A stretch of 64,000 nt of DNA from Gordonibacter sp. 28C (GCF_003339845.1 NZ_PPTR01000003.1:1-64000); one strand, 5' to 3'; counted from the first letter of the stretch, positions 24,585-32,904 are shown. The notes: a model not told the origin generated them from the letters alone. Translations and numbers: made by a program.

Positions 24585-24724
24585 AAAGAATCCCCTCCAT
24601 AAAGCCACCTCGAGCAGTCCTGTTCTTTTTGGCAACCGCCTTTATAATACACCTCGTCCAAAGTACCCCGCCCGCCAATCATTCTCAAGCGCCATAGCCA
24701 GAGGTCGCTTATACGTATTCGAAG

Positions 24725-24741
24725 ATTTGCGCCATGCAAAT
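24725..24741. promoter_or_regulatory. LysR binding site (T-N11-A)
   Basis: Perfect palindrome ATTTGC-gccat-GCAAAT, 132 bases before the molybdoenzyme start and 141 before the LysR start. A plus-strand TATAAT (24643-24648) with no good -35 box lies on the LysR side. The site has the form expected for the LysR recognition sequence. Confidence 0.65.
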
Positions 24742-24872
24742 GCACCCGATAAGTTTCGCCCGTGCAAACCATCGGTTTCTTTTCAACGCTACCGAAGGGG
24801 GGTTACAGTCTTGTTGCGATGCATCGCAATAGCAGGTTCAATCCGAACCAAGTGGAAGGAGAGGGGGAGCAC

Positions 24873-27233
24873 ATGATCAACGAACTGAATACCGAGTTGT
24901 ACCATCCCGGGGAGTGGCGTTGGCAGGAAGGCGATCGCACAGTAACCCGAACGTCGCAGTGGACCGCTCCCGGATGCCATAATGGCTGCGGCATCCTTGT
25001 CTACACCGAAGACGGGAAATTCGTCAAAGCAGAAGGCGATCCTTTGAGCGGATGGCAGGGGCGCCTATGTGCCCGCTGCTTGGATATGCAAGAGGCCGTC
25101 AACCATTCTGATCGCCTGAAGTACCCCCTGCTGCGCGACGGCGAACGAGGGGAAAATAAATGGAAGCGGATCTCGTGGGACGAGGCCGTCCAATGGCTTA
25201 AAGACGCTCACCAAGACGTGTGTGAGGAGATTCGCACATACCCGGGCGGCATCGGACCCGAAGGCTTCGTCAGCCTAACCGGCACAGGCCGCAACACCAT
25301 GTGGCAAGTTGGCATGTTGACACGTGCCGTATTCGGTAGTTGCAACGCTGGATCAGGCTTTTTATCGGGCGATTCGTGTTACCAATCGCGTATGTTCTCA
25401 TGCATGTTGAAGGCGGGAGACTGCTGGATACAGGACACCGCATGCCAGTTCCCCGACCGATACGACAACCCGAAATACCGGATACCCGAGGTTGTCGTGC
25501 TCTGGGGACACGAACCGCTTGCGTCCAACGGCGACCTGTTCGGCCATTGGTACATCGATCTCATACGACGCGGCACAAAGTTCATCACGATAGATCCTGC
25601 CTTGACGTGGCTGGCATCCAAGTCTGAGCTGCATTTGCGACCGCGCGTCGGCACCGACAGCGCTTTAGCAATGACGATGCTTAACGTTATCATGAGCGAG
25701 GAGCTCTACGACAAAGATTTCGTAGAAAAATGGTCCTACGGCTTCGACGAGCTGAAGGAGGCCGTGGCCGAATGGACGCCCGAGAAGGGCGAAGAGGTTA
25801 CCTGGGTGCCCGCCGATCTAATCACCAGCGCTGCACGGATGTACGCAGACGCAAATCCTGGCCAGATATCTTGGGGCGTAACCGTCGATATGCACGTTGA
25901 TGGCACAGAGCTTTGTTTCGCCATCAACGATTTGGTCGCCATGTGCGGCAACTTGGACACGCCGGGCGGCAACGTGCTTCTAAGGTATGCGTACAACACC
26001 TCCAAAAAATACGGAGCAGGCCTGGAGTTCCTAAGTAAAGAGATACTAGATCGACGCATCGGCATCGATCGCAATCCTATTCTTGCCTCCGGATTCTCGC
26101 AAGCGATTTCCACCGATATGATCGTCGAACAACTTGAGTCGGCAGATCCGTACCCCATCCTTATGACATTCTGTCACGGAACCAATCCGCTTTCCTGCAC
26201 CGGTTGCGACACCACACGCATTTACAACGCTATGATGAAGGCCCGCTACAATGTTGTATACGACGTATTCATGACCCCCACGGCAGTGGCAGTAGCCGAC
26301 CTGGTGCTACCCGCCGCGATGTCGGTCGAGCGAAAGTCGTTCCGCTCTTGGTGGCAACCTCTACGCTCCATCACCCAATGCTGCGATCGTTATTACGAGT
26401 CAAAGGGTGACGACGAGTTGATTTGGTACCTCGGGAAAGAATTCAATCCCGATTTCTTCAATAAGTTCGAGCGCCTTGAAGATTTTCTGACTTGGCTTAT
26501 CCAAGACGAAGGCAATGGAGTGGATTACACCTACGACGAACTTACCGAAAAAGTGTACGACTACTGGGATTGGAACATGGAGTACAAAAAGTACGAGAAG
26601 GGAATGCTGCGCACTGACGGCAAACCCGGCTTCGTTACCGCAACGGGCAAATATGAATTTCTCTGTCCAGTCCTCGACGTAATCGGCACCTACACCATGC
26701 CGGTATTCATCGAGCCCTACGAAAGCCCTGTGCGAACGCCTGAACTGCTCGAAGATTATCCGTTGCTCCTAACAACCGGGCATCGTGCGCCGTGGTTTTT
26801 CCATTCAGAGCACCGTCAGCTCAAGTACATGCGTCAGTTCATGGAATATCCCGATTGCGACATCTCGAAGGATGCTGCCGAGAAATATGGCATCGCAGAG
26901 GGCGACTTGATCTGGATCGAAAGCCCGCGTGGCAAATGCAAGCAGATCGCTCGCATCGCCCCAGGGATCCAGCCTCAAACCGTTCGCATTCGCCATGGTT
27001 GGTGGTTTCCCGAGCAAGAAGGAGCGGCACCCAATTTCTATGGCACCTTTGAAGCGAACTGCAACAATCTTACAACGATCGGCGTCATGGGCCGCATAGG
27101 ATTCGCGGCTCCAGTAAAGGGCGGGCTATGCAAGATTTACAAAGTGACACCTGATAACGACTGCTTGGTTGGCAAGATATACAAGGAAGAGGGTGGTTTC
27201 GGTGGCGAGCACCAACTTTACTGGCGAAGCTAA
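24873..27233 (+). CDS. Molybdopterin (bis-MGD) oxidoreductase, catalytic subunit, possible catechol dehydroxylase-type
   Basis: A 786-residue DMSO-reductase-family enzyme. The N-terminal cluster motif is APGCHNGC (Cys35, Cys39) with Cys66/Cys69 in GRLCARC; the first cysteine of the usual set is missing. A candidate molybdenum ligand is Cys169 in SGDSCY. The molydopterin dinucleotide-binding C-terminal domain begins near residue 625. There is no Tat signal, so it acts in the cytoplasm. The overall pattern recalls the acetylene hydratase/catechol dehydroxylase branch known from Eggerthella and Gordonibacter; that is inference, and the substrate is unknown. Strong ribosome site GGAGAGGGGG. First gene of a four-gene run with an electron-transfer subunit and two zinc proteins. 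Confidence 0.88.
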   Translation: MINELNTELYHPGEWRWQEGDRTVTRTSQWTAPGCHNGCGILVYTEDGKFVKAEGDPLSGWQGRLCARCLDMQEAVNHSDRLKYPLLRDGERGENKWKRISWDEAVQWLKDAHQDVCEEIRTYPGGIGPEGFVSLTGTGRNTMWQVGMLTRAVFGSCNAGSGFLSGDSCYQSRMFSCMLKAGDCWIQDTACQFPDRYDNPKYRIPEVVVLWGHEPLASNGDLFGHWYIDLIRRGTKFITIDPALTWLASKSELHLRPRVGTDSALAMTMLNVIMSEELYDKDFVEKWSYGFDELKEAVAEWTPEKGEEVTWVPADLITSAARMYADANPGQISWGVTVDMHVDGTELCFAINDLVAMCGNLDTPGGNVLLRYAYNTSKKYGAGLEFLSKEILDRRIGIDRNPILASGFSQAISTDMIVEQLESADPYPILMTFCHGTNPLSCTGCDTTRIYNAMMKARYNVVYDVFMTPTAVAVADLVLPAAMSVERKSFRSWWQPLRSITQCCDRYYESKGDDELIWYLGKEFNPDFFNKFERLEDFLTWLIQDEGNGVDYTYDELTEKVYDYWDWNMEYKKYEKGMLRTDGKPGFVTATGKYEFLCPVLDVIGTYTMPVFIEPYESPVRTPELLEDYPLLLTTGHRAPWFFHSEHRQLKYMRQFMEYPDCDISKDAAEKYGIAEGDLIWIESPRGKCKQIARIAPGIQPQTVRIRHGWWFPEQEGAAPNFYGTFEANCNNLTTIGVMGRIGFAAPVKGGLCKIYKVTPDNDCLVGKIYKEEGGFGGEHQLYWRS

Positions 27234-27237
27234 CACC

Positions 27238-27561
27238 ATGGGCCTGCTTATCGATTACGAATACTGCACAGGATGCTATGCTTGCATCGTAGCCTGTCAA
27301 CGCGAGTTGGAGCTCGACCCGAAAACGTACGGTATCAAGGTTCACGGATACGGACCCGTCGAAGTCGGCGACGACAAATGGGAGTGGAGCTACCTCCCCA
27401 TGCCAACGAGCCGTTGCGATTTGTGCGCCGAACGAACCGCCGAGGGACGATTGCCTTCTTGCGTTCACCATTGCCCAGCGAACGTGATGTATTACGGAAC
27501 CCTCGAAGAACTGTCCAAGAAGCTCGCTGAGAAGTCGACCCAGGTTCTGTACTCACTCTGA
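27238..27561 (+). CDS. Two-cluster [4Fe-4S] ferredoxin-type subunit of the molybdoenzyme
   Basis: A 107-residue iron-sulfur protein that should feed electrons to the catalytic subunit. Cluster ligands: C-x2-C-x2-C-x3-C in CTGCYACIVAC (about residues 10-20) and C-x2-C-x9-C-x3-C in CDLC...SCVHHC. It is much shorter than the usual DmsB/PsrB subunits (about 200 residues, four clusters). It begins 4 bases after the catalytic gene stops. The ATG at 27238 lacks a good ribosome site; a GTG at 27202, overlapping the catalytic gene and preceded by AAGGAAGAGG, is an alternative start adding 12 residues. Confidence 0.85.
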   Translation: MGLLIDYEYCTGCYACIVACQRELELDPKTYGIKVHGYGPVEVGDDKWEWSYLPMPTSRCDLCAERTAEGRLPSCVHHCPANVMYYGTLEELSKKLAEKSTQVLYSL

Positions 27562-27611
27562 GTCACTGCATCGAAGGTAGATCACCGCTTCGTTATAGAA
27601 AGGAACGCGTC

Positions 27612-27854
27612 ATGTGCTTCAGACCATCAGATGTGAGAATCGACGGCAAACCGTTGGACATGGATCCCATCCCATGCCCCGAATGCGGCAAGGACGTTAA
27701 CCCGATGGGCACGGTACGACTGCCGAAATGCCCCTATTGCGGGGCGGAGATGCCCGGTGCCAGCGAGTATAAAAACGTTAGTCTGAACGACGTGATACAA
27801 CCTGCGAGCCCCAAAGCGCCGACAGCGCCCAAAGACCCGAGCGCGCTTGCCTAA
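27612..27854 (+). CDS. Small zinc-ribbon protein of the molybdoenzyme operon
   Basis: An 80-residue protein with a single zinc ribbon: CPEC at residues about 22-25 and CPYC at about 40-43 (C-x2-C-x14-C-x2-C). The C-terminal third is Pro/Ala/Ser-rich and probably disordered. AAAGGAACGCGTC precedes the ATG, 50 bases after the iron-sulfur gene. No known family. The spacing of cysteines could also hold a rubredoxin-like iron centre, but the sequence lacks other rubredoxin features. Role inferred from position: assembly factor, docking or electron-transfer accessory. Confidence 0.75.
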   Translation: MCFRPSDVRIDGKPLDMDPIPCPECGKDVNPMGTVRLPKCPYCGAEMPGASEYKNVSLNDVIQPASPKAPTAPKDPSALA

Positions 27855-27953
27855 TAAGTTCGCTCATTGAAGCAGACTGATTCGCACGGCGTTTCGACCG
27901 CACCCGAGGTACATGACTTCCGAAGTCACTAGATCGAGAGCAAGGAGTTTACC

Positions 27954-28169
27954 ATGGCTCATAATCAACGAGGCGGCTTCGTACCGCCGCCATTAGGGAC
28001 GCTTCTTTGGGAGTGCCCCGATTGCAACACATTTAACAAGGCCGCCAGCGAAATGTGTGAAAAATGCGGCAGACCAAAAGTGATCTCTGAAGAAATCGCC
28101 GGTGCGACCCAAGAAATTCTTCGAAACGAAGATCGGAAAGACGAGTGGGGGCAACAAGCGGACAAGTAA
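27954..28169 (+). CDS. RanBP2-type zinc-finger protein of the molybdoenzyme operon
   Basis: A 71-residue protein. The sequence LLWECPDCNTFNKAASEMC and following EKCG fits the RanBP2 zinc-finger rule W-x-C-x2-C-x3-N-x6-C-x2-C exactly (residues about 24-43). The C-terminal half is charged and helical. In bacteria such single fingers are small and poorly understood. AAGGAGTTTACC precedes the ATG. It is 99 bases after the zinc-ribbon gene and before the terminator-like hairpin, so it is likely the last gene of the operon. Confidence 0.75.
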   Translation: MAHNQRGGFVPPPLGTLLWECPDCNTFNKAASEMCEKCGRPKVISEEIAGATQEILRNEDRKDEWGQQADK

Positions 28170-28191
28170 GGTTCAACTTGGCGTTTGCGAA

Positions 28192-28230
28192 CTAAAGCGT
28201 AGGAGGACGTAAGGCTCTCCTACGCTTTAG
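28192..28230 (+). terminator. Hairpin at the end of the molybdoenzyme operon
   Basis: Perfect 14-bp stem (28192-28205 with 28217-28230) and an 11-base loop, 22 bases after the last gene. No T run follows on the plus strand, so it may be a processing/stability hairpin or rho-assisted terminator. Confidence 0.55.
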
Positions 28231-28405
28231 GAAAACATACGGACACTTCATTTCAAAAATAACCCACGTTCCGACGATTTCAAACTGACAAGCATGGCGA
28301 ATGCTCCATCCCCGATCCAATTAAAAGCCAAATCTTATTCTCCGTCTCGTTTTTCTTTCCCTAAGCAAGTTTTCCGACGCGCGCCGCCCCTCCCTATGGT
28401 TTAAT

Positions 28406-28423
28406 GGTTCGAACGTTTGAACC
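28406..28423. promoter_or_regulatory. ArsR-type operator
   Basis: Near-perfect palindrome GGTTCGAACGTTTGAACC, 12 bases before the ArsR start and over its probable transcription start. One position deviates from symmetry in each half. Confidence 0.6.
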
Positions 28424-28434
28424 AAAGGAGCGCT

Positions 28435-28821
28435 ATGGACGAACAGGAATGGACGCGGAACCGGCAAGCCCTCGCTGTCGGGTTCAAGAACTGCCAGGGC
28501 CTCATCGGGGCGCTGGGCGACGAGACGCGTCAGCAGATACTCGTGGCGTTGCTGGAAGCCGAGCAATGCGGGCTGCGCGTTGGCGAGATCACCGCGCTCA
28601 CGCATCTATCCCGCCCCGCCGTGTCGCACCATCTGAAGATACTGCGCGACGCGCGCATCATCAGCCTGAGACGCGCGGGCACGATGAACTTCTACCACAT
28701 AGCTCCCGACATCGAGCAGTGGTCGCAGTTCAAGCAGCTGGTAGACCGCGTATACGAGCTGGTGCGGCTGGCGAACCGAGAAGGCTATCTGCAAGACGAC
28801 GGGAACGGAGAGGCACGATGA
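28435..28821 (+). CDS. ArsR/SmtB-family transcriptional regulator
   Basis: A 128-residue winged-helix repressor: LGDETRQQILVALLE (about 26-40), recognition helix LSRPAVSHHLKILRDARII (about 59-77), wing RRAGTMNFYHI. No metal-binding ELCVCDL motif is seen; one cysteine (GLRVGE preceded by EQCG) could be a sensor. AAAGGAG is 5 bases before the ATG at 28435. Its stop overlaps the nitroreductase start, so the two form an operon. Return to high GC marks the right edge of the AT-rich island. Confidence 0.9.
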   Translation: MDEQEWTRNRQALAVGFKNCQGLIGALGDETRQQILVALLEAEQCGLRVGEITALTHLSRPAVSHHLKILRDARIISLRRAGTMNFYHIAPDIEQWSQFKQLVDRVYELVRLANREGYLQDDGNGEAR

Positions 28822-29642
28822 TCTCGAAGGCGGACGGTGGAAGGGAGCGCGGCGACATGGACGCGAGCGAGAACGGAAGCACGGGCGGGAACGCAAGCGG
28901 GAACGCGGCCGCGAACGAAAGCGGGGACGCCCGCCCGCGCGAAACGACGGGGGCCGTCGAAGACCTTGCGGCCTGCAGCCTCGACGAGGCGCTCGAGCGC
29001 CGCCATTCGGTGCGCAGCTACACCGATCGGCGCATCGAAGGCCCGACGCTCGCCGCGCTGCAAGCCGAGATCGACGCGTGCAACCGGGAAGGCGGCTTGC
29101 GCATCCAGCTCGCGCTCGACGAGCCAAGCGCGTTCGGCAGCAGCATGATGGCCCGCTACGGCAGCTTCCGCAATGTGAGGAACTACGTCGCCCTCATAGG
29201 AAGGAAGGGCGATGGCCTGGACGAGCGCGCGGGCTACTACGGCGAGCGCATCGTGCTGGCCGCGCAGCGCTTGGGCCTGAACACCTGCTGGGTCGCCCTG
29301 ACGTTCAGCAAGCGACGCGTCCGCCGCCTCGTCGGCTCGGACGAAAAGCTCGTGTGCGTGCTGACCCTCGGCTACGGCGAGACGCAGGGCAAGCCGCGCA
29401 AGTCCAAGACGGCCGCGGACGTGTGCGCGGCGAGCGGCCCTACGCCCGCCTGGTTCGAGCGCGGCGTGCGAGCGGCCCTGCTCGCCCCCACCGCCATGAA
29501 CCAGCAGAAGTTCCGCTTCGAGCTCGACGGCACCCGCGTGCGCGCGACAGCCCCCGACGGGGCCTACACGGCCGTCGACCTGGGCATAGCGAAGTACCAC
29601 TTCGAAGTCGGCGCCGGCACCGAGAACTTCGCCTGGGCGTAA
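28818..29642 (+). CDS. Nitroreductase-family protein
   Basis: A 274-residue protein with a low-complexity Asn/Gly/Glu-rich N-terminal ~45 residues, then a nitroreductase fold (LDEALERRHSVRSYTDRRIEGPTL at about 55-78; GYYGERIVLAAQRLGLNTCWVALT around 145-168; APTAMNQQKFRFEL near 230). The overall layout resembles the TM1586-type putative nitroreductases that bind FMN. Substrate is unknown. The ATG overlaps the ArsR stop by 4 bases and has GGAGAGG upstream; the regulator probably represses it. Confidence 0.85.
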   Translation: MISKADGGRERGDMDASENGSTGGNASGNAAANESGDARPRETTGAVEDLAACSLDEALERRHSVRSYTDRRIEGPTLAALQAEIDACNREGGLRIQLALDEPSAFGSSMMARYGSFRNVRNYVALIGRKGDGLDERAGYYGERIVLAAQRLGLNTCWVALTFSKRRVRRLVGSDEKLVCVLTLGYGETQGKPRKSKTAADVCAASGPTPAWFERGVRAALLAPTAMNQQKFRFELDGTRVRATAPDGAYTAVDLGIAKYHFEVGAGTENFAWA

Positions 29643-29738
29643 GAAACGGCGTACCCGTGGGGGCGGCCGACAGGCCGCCCCCACGAAAACCCCCTGTCTT
29701 GCACCATCGGAGCGCCAACCGCAAACGCCATCCGCCCG

Positions 29739-30536
29739 CTAGATGCTTAGGTCGCGCCGATCGAACACCGCGACGGCAGCGGCGAACAGCACCGCCGCGC
29801 CCGCAGCCAGCGCAACCGCTCCGCCCACGGCAGACGCGTCGCCTGCCGCCAAGCCGTAATAGTCGAACAGCGTCAGCGGGTTGACGTTCTCCAGGAACTC
29901 GAACTTGTCGCCCACCTGCGACGCCATCTGCATGAGGAAGAACAGGATGTTCAGGCCGCCGCCCACCCACAACGCGGCCGTCGCGTTCGAGAACAGGCAC
30001 GCGGACAGGAAGCACAGGCCGGCCATGGCCAGCCACAGGGCCAACAGCCCCGCATTCACCTGCAACAGCGCCTGCATGTCCAGCTCGCCGGGGAACAGCG
30101 CCTCGCCGAAACCCATTTCCAGCGCAGTGGTCGCCACCATGAGCCCCACGAGCACGGTTGCCAGAACGCCCACCATGGTCAGCGCGATGCGCGTGCGGCT
30201 GTTCGGCGTGGCCAGCAGGTACGCCATGGCACCGCGGTCGAGGTAGCGCACCATCAGCTTGTTCACCATGACAAGGATGAGCACGAGGATGAAGATGGTC
30301 AGCAAAAAACCGTACAGGTAGTTCAGCATGAAATCAAGGAGCGTGGTTGCTTGCGTCGCCATGCCGAACGCGGCGAACATCTCGGGCATGCTCTGCATCA
30401 TGGCGTCGAGGCTTTCGCCCAACTCCGGGTCGTACATGCTGACGATCACGCCGATGTACATGGCCAACACCGCCACAATGATAAAGCTGACGAACAGATT
30501 CGCGCGCAGCTCTTTGGCGAACAGCGTCCTATTCAT
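29739..30536 (-). CDS. ABC-2 type transporter permease
   Basis: A 265-residue permease with six predicted membrane helices and a large external loop between helices one and two (about residues 38-60). It starts 8 bases inside the preceding ATPase gene (30529 end), with AAGGAGG upstream. Together with the ATPase and the TetR gene it forms an operon for an export pump of unknown substrate. Family call rests on topology and gene order. Confidence 0.85.
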   Translation of the reverse strand: MNRTLFAKELRANLFVSFIIVAVLAMYIGVIVSMYDPELGESLDAMMQSMPEMFAAFGMATQATTLLDFMLNYLYGFLLTIFILVLILVMVNKLMVRYLDRGAMAYLLATPNSRTRIALTMVGVLATVLVGLMVATTALEMGFGEALFPGELDMQALLQVNAGLLALWLAMAGLCFLSACLFSNATAALWVGGGLNILFFLMQMASQVGDKFEFLENVNPLTLFDYYGLAAGDASAVGGAVALAAGAAVLFAAAVAVFDRRDLSI

Positions 30537-31494
30537 GCGAGCCTCCTTTCTCCACCTGCTCAGTCGTGCCGTACAGGTGCATGAACAGCTCTTCCAGCGT
30601 CTGCTCGCGCGCGGTCAAGTCGACGATGTCGTACGCGGCGAGGTCTTTCACGAACGCGTCCAGGCTGCCCGCCACGGATATCTCGATATTGGCGGCCCCT
30701 TGCTTCTGCGCGTCGGGATGCGCTTGCGCGTAGCGGTCGCGCGCGAAGTAGTCGGCGAACGTCACGACGAACACGCGCTTGCGGGTTCTGCGCACGTCGT
30801 CCATGCGCTCGACGGCGGCCAGCCTGCCCTCGCGGATGAAGGCGACGCGGTCGCACGTTCGTTCCACCTCCTCGAACAGGTGCGACGACAGCAGGATGGT
30901 GGCGCCGCGCCGCTTCTCCTGCAGCACGAGGTCGATGAAGCGGCTCTGCATGAGCGGGTCGAGGCCGCTGGTGGGCTCGTCCAGCAGGGCGATGTCGGGC
31001 GAGGCCATGAACGCGCACACCAAGCCCACCTTCTGCTTCGTGCCCTTCGACATCTTGCGGATCTTGCGCGCGGGGTCCAGCTCGAAGTACTCGATCAGCT
31101 GCTCCATGCGCGTGCGGTCGCGCAGCTTCTTCATGCGCGCCATGAACTCCAGGAAGGCGGTGCCCGTCATCTCGTCCATGCAGGCGATCTCTCCCGGCAG
31201 GTAGCCCAAGTGCTCCTGAATGCGGCTGCGCCGGCTGAAGCAGTTCAGCCCGTCGATGAGCACGGCGCCCTCGTCAGGACGTATGAAGCCCATGAGGTTG
31301 CGCATGGTCACGGTCTTGCCGGCGCCGTTCGGACCCAAGAAGCCGAACACCTCGCCGCGCTCCACGGCGAACGACACGTCGAACACGCCGCGCCCCTTGC
31401 CGTAGTCTTTCACGAGGCCGCTCACCTCGATGGCGGGGCCGGGCCTTCCGCCGGCCGGCCCCCTCGCGCCCTGGGGCGCGCGATTCTCGTTCAT
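30529..31494 (-). CDS. ABC transporter ATP-binding protein
   Basis: A 321-residue ABC-2 exporter ATPase. Walker A GPNGAGKT, signature replaced by MSKGTKQKV, Walker B IALLDEPTSGLDP, H-loop SSHLFEE. A C-terminal domain of about 80 residues (VFVVTFADYFARDRYA...) is typical of drug/lantibiotic-exporter ATPases. AGGAGG lies before the ATG at 31494, which overlaps the TetR stop (ATGA). The first ~25 residues are Gly/Pro/Arg-rich. Confidence 0.92.
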   Translation of the reverse strand: MNENRAPQGARGPAGGRPGPAIEVSGLVKDYGKGRGVFDVSFAVERGEVFGFLGPNGAGKTVTMRNLMGFIRPDEGAVLIDGLNCFSRRSRIQEHLGYLPGEIACMDEMTGTAFLEFMARMKKLRDRTRMEQLIEYFELDPARKIRKMSKGTKQKVGLVCAFMASPDIALLDEPTSGLDPLMQSRFIDLVLQEKRRGATILLSSHLFEEVERTCDRVAFIREGRLAAVERMDDVRRTRKRVFVVTFADYFARDRYAQAHPDAQKQGAANIEISVAGSLDAFVKDLAAYDIVDLTAREQTLEELFMHLYGTTEQVEKGGSHE

Positions 31495-32210
31495 CGGTAT
31501 TCCTCCTTGTAGGCATAGGCCTTCAGCATGGCGCACCAGTCGGCGAACTCTTCCATGAGCACGTCGATGTCGATGGCCTTCTTCAAGCACCGCTGCTGGT
31601 GCAGGTAGCCGTCGGCCATCCATATCATCATGTCCAGCACTCGGCGCGGACTCACGTCGTCGCGGAACCGGTCGAACCGCACGTTCTTGAAGAACCGGGA
31701 GAACATGAGGTCGAGCTGGGCCTGGGTCCAACCGTCCATCGTGTCCTTCACGTCCTTGTGCTCCGGGTAGAACGCCCTGATGGAGAAGTCCAGCAGGAAC
31801 GGCGACATGTTCTCGAACACGGCTTTCTTCTTGCTTGCCGAGTATTCCATCAGCTCGAAGAAATCGTCGATCTCGTAGAACTTGTCGTCTACCACGAGGT
31901 CGGTCATCTTGTCCATCAGGCGCTCCATCAGGTACAGGTAGAACTCTTTCTTGTTCTTGAAGTAGAAGAACAGAAGCCCCTTCGAGATGCCCGCCTTGCG
32001 CGCGATGGCGTCGGTCGAGGCGTTTTTGTAGTCGTTGCGCCCGAACAGCTCCACGCCCGCGCCGACGATGGCCTCCTGCCGCTCGGCGGGCAGGCTCTCG
32101 AATTTCTCGATGTTGCCGTTGCCTTCCTTGTCGGCCAATCGACCCAGCCGAAGGACGGGCATGCGCCCGCCGCCTGCGCAGCGTCCGTTCCGTGTCTCGA
32201 GCTGTTCCAT
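31491..32210 (-). CDS. TetR-family regulator of the ABC exporter
   Basis: A 239-residue TetR regulator. After a ~35-residue N-terminal extension, the helix-turn-helix reads ASTDAIARKAGISKGLLFFYFKNKKEFYLYL (in the region of residues 65-95). It heads the exporter operon. AAGGAG precedes the ATG at 32210. A palindromic site TTGAC-N6-GTCAA at 32260-32275 lies in the promoter. Likely a local repressor released by the exported compound. Confidence 0.9.
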   Translation of the reverse strand: MEQLETRNGRCAGGGRMPVLRLGRLADKEGNGNIEKFESLPAERQEAIVGAGVELFGRNDYKNASTDAIARKAGISKGLLFFYFKNKKEFYLYLMERLMDKMTDLVVDDKFYEIDDFFELMEYSASKKKAVFENMSPFLLDFSIRAFYPEHKDVKDTMDGWTQAQLDLMFSRFFKNVRFDRFRDDVSPRRVLDMMIWMADGYLHQQRCLKKAIDIDVLMEEFADWCAMLKAYAYKEEYR

Positions 32211-32259
32211 CGTGCTCCTTATCCGTCTTACAACCCGTGCGCGCCGGCTGCGCCGAGTA

Positions 32260-32275
32260 TTGACTGAGCGGTCAA
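32260..32275. promoter_or_regulatory. TetR operator of the ABC exporter operon
   Basis: Palindrome TTGACTGAGCGGTCAA, 50 bases before the TetR start. It is of the TGAC...GTCA type common for TetR proteins. Confidence 0.6.
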
Positions 32276-32904
32276 CCGCTCCCGCAACCCATCCTATACG
32301 GTTGACTTTTTTTAGGAAGGCCCCTTCGCAGATTTTTTCATGCACGCGTCGATGACGCGCCGAATCGATCGGGCGGGCGCCGTCGAGGCGTTGCGCGCCG
32401 TCGAGTTGCCGCACGCCGTCGAGTTGTCGTACGCCGAAAACAGGTCGATGCATCACGCAGGCCCCAAAAGTCACGAAAATCACCGCTGTGAAGCGAGCCC
32501 TACTCCCATTGCACGGCTTCTCGCCAAGCCTCGCGGCAAAAGGCCAGTTCGCAGGACAGGATGACTCCGACAAACAGGAAAGGAGCGCGAAAAGCACTCC
32601 CGAGAAGCGCCTTCGACGCCCCTGGCTGCTTCACAGCGGTGATTTTCGGGACTCTGCAAGCGTTTCGCCGACAGGAACGGTGTCGCCGTGCACCACTACG
32701 CCAGCTGGCGCGTCGGTGCGCGGAATCGGCGAGCATCGGAAGCATCCCTTCGAGAGGCGCGACACGCAGGAGCAGCGCAGCGGGAGAGGCACGATGCCAC
32801 GCTGCCGCGCCGTCCGCCAAGCGGCGGTTGCCCGGCGATCCGGGGAAACAGGCATCTGGTATCATGAGGGCAGGAGAACGATCGCCGCCAACGCAAGGAG
32901 TGCC
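32276..32904. other. Long intergenic region with second inverted-repeat element
   Basis: No gene is seen. The gap lies between the divergent TetR operon and a membrane protein gene and contains the long inverted repeat 32468-32653. The remainder has a high-GC, unstructured look and no ribosome-site-linked open frame. Confidence 0.5.
32468..32653. repeat. Long inverted repeat, copy A2
   Basis: Arms at 32468-32493 and 32629-32653 pair with one mismatch across a 135-base centre. The arms match those of the element at 10912-11087 (core CACGAAAATCACCGCTGTG), but the centres do not resemble each other. This is a dispersed, non-coding family. Confidence 0.8.
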
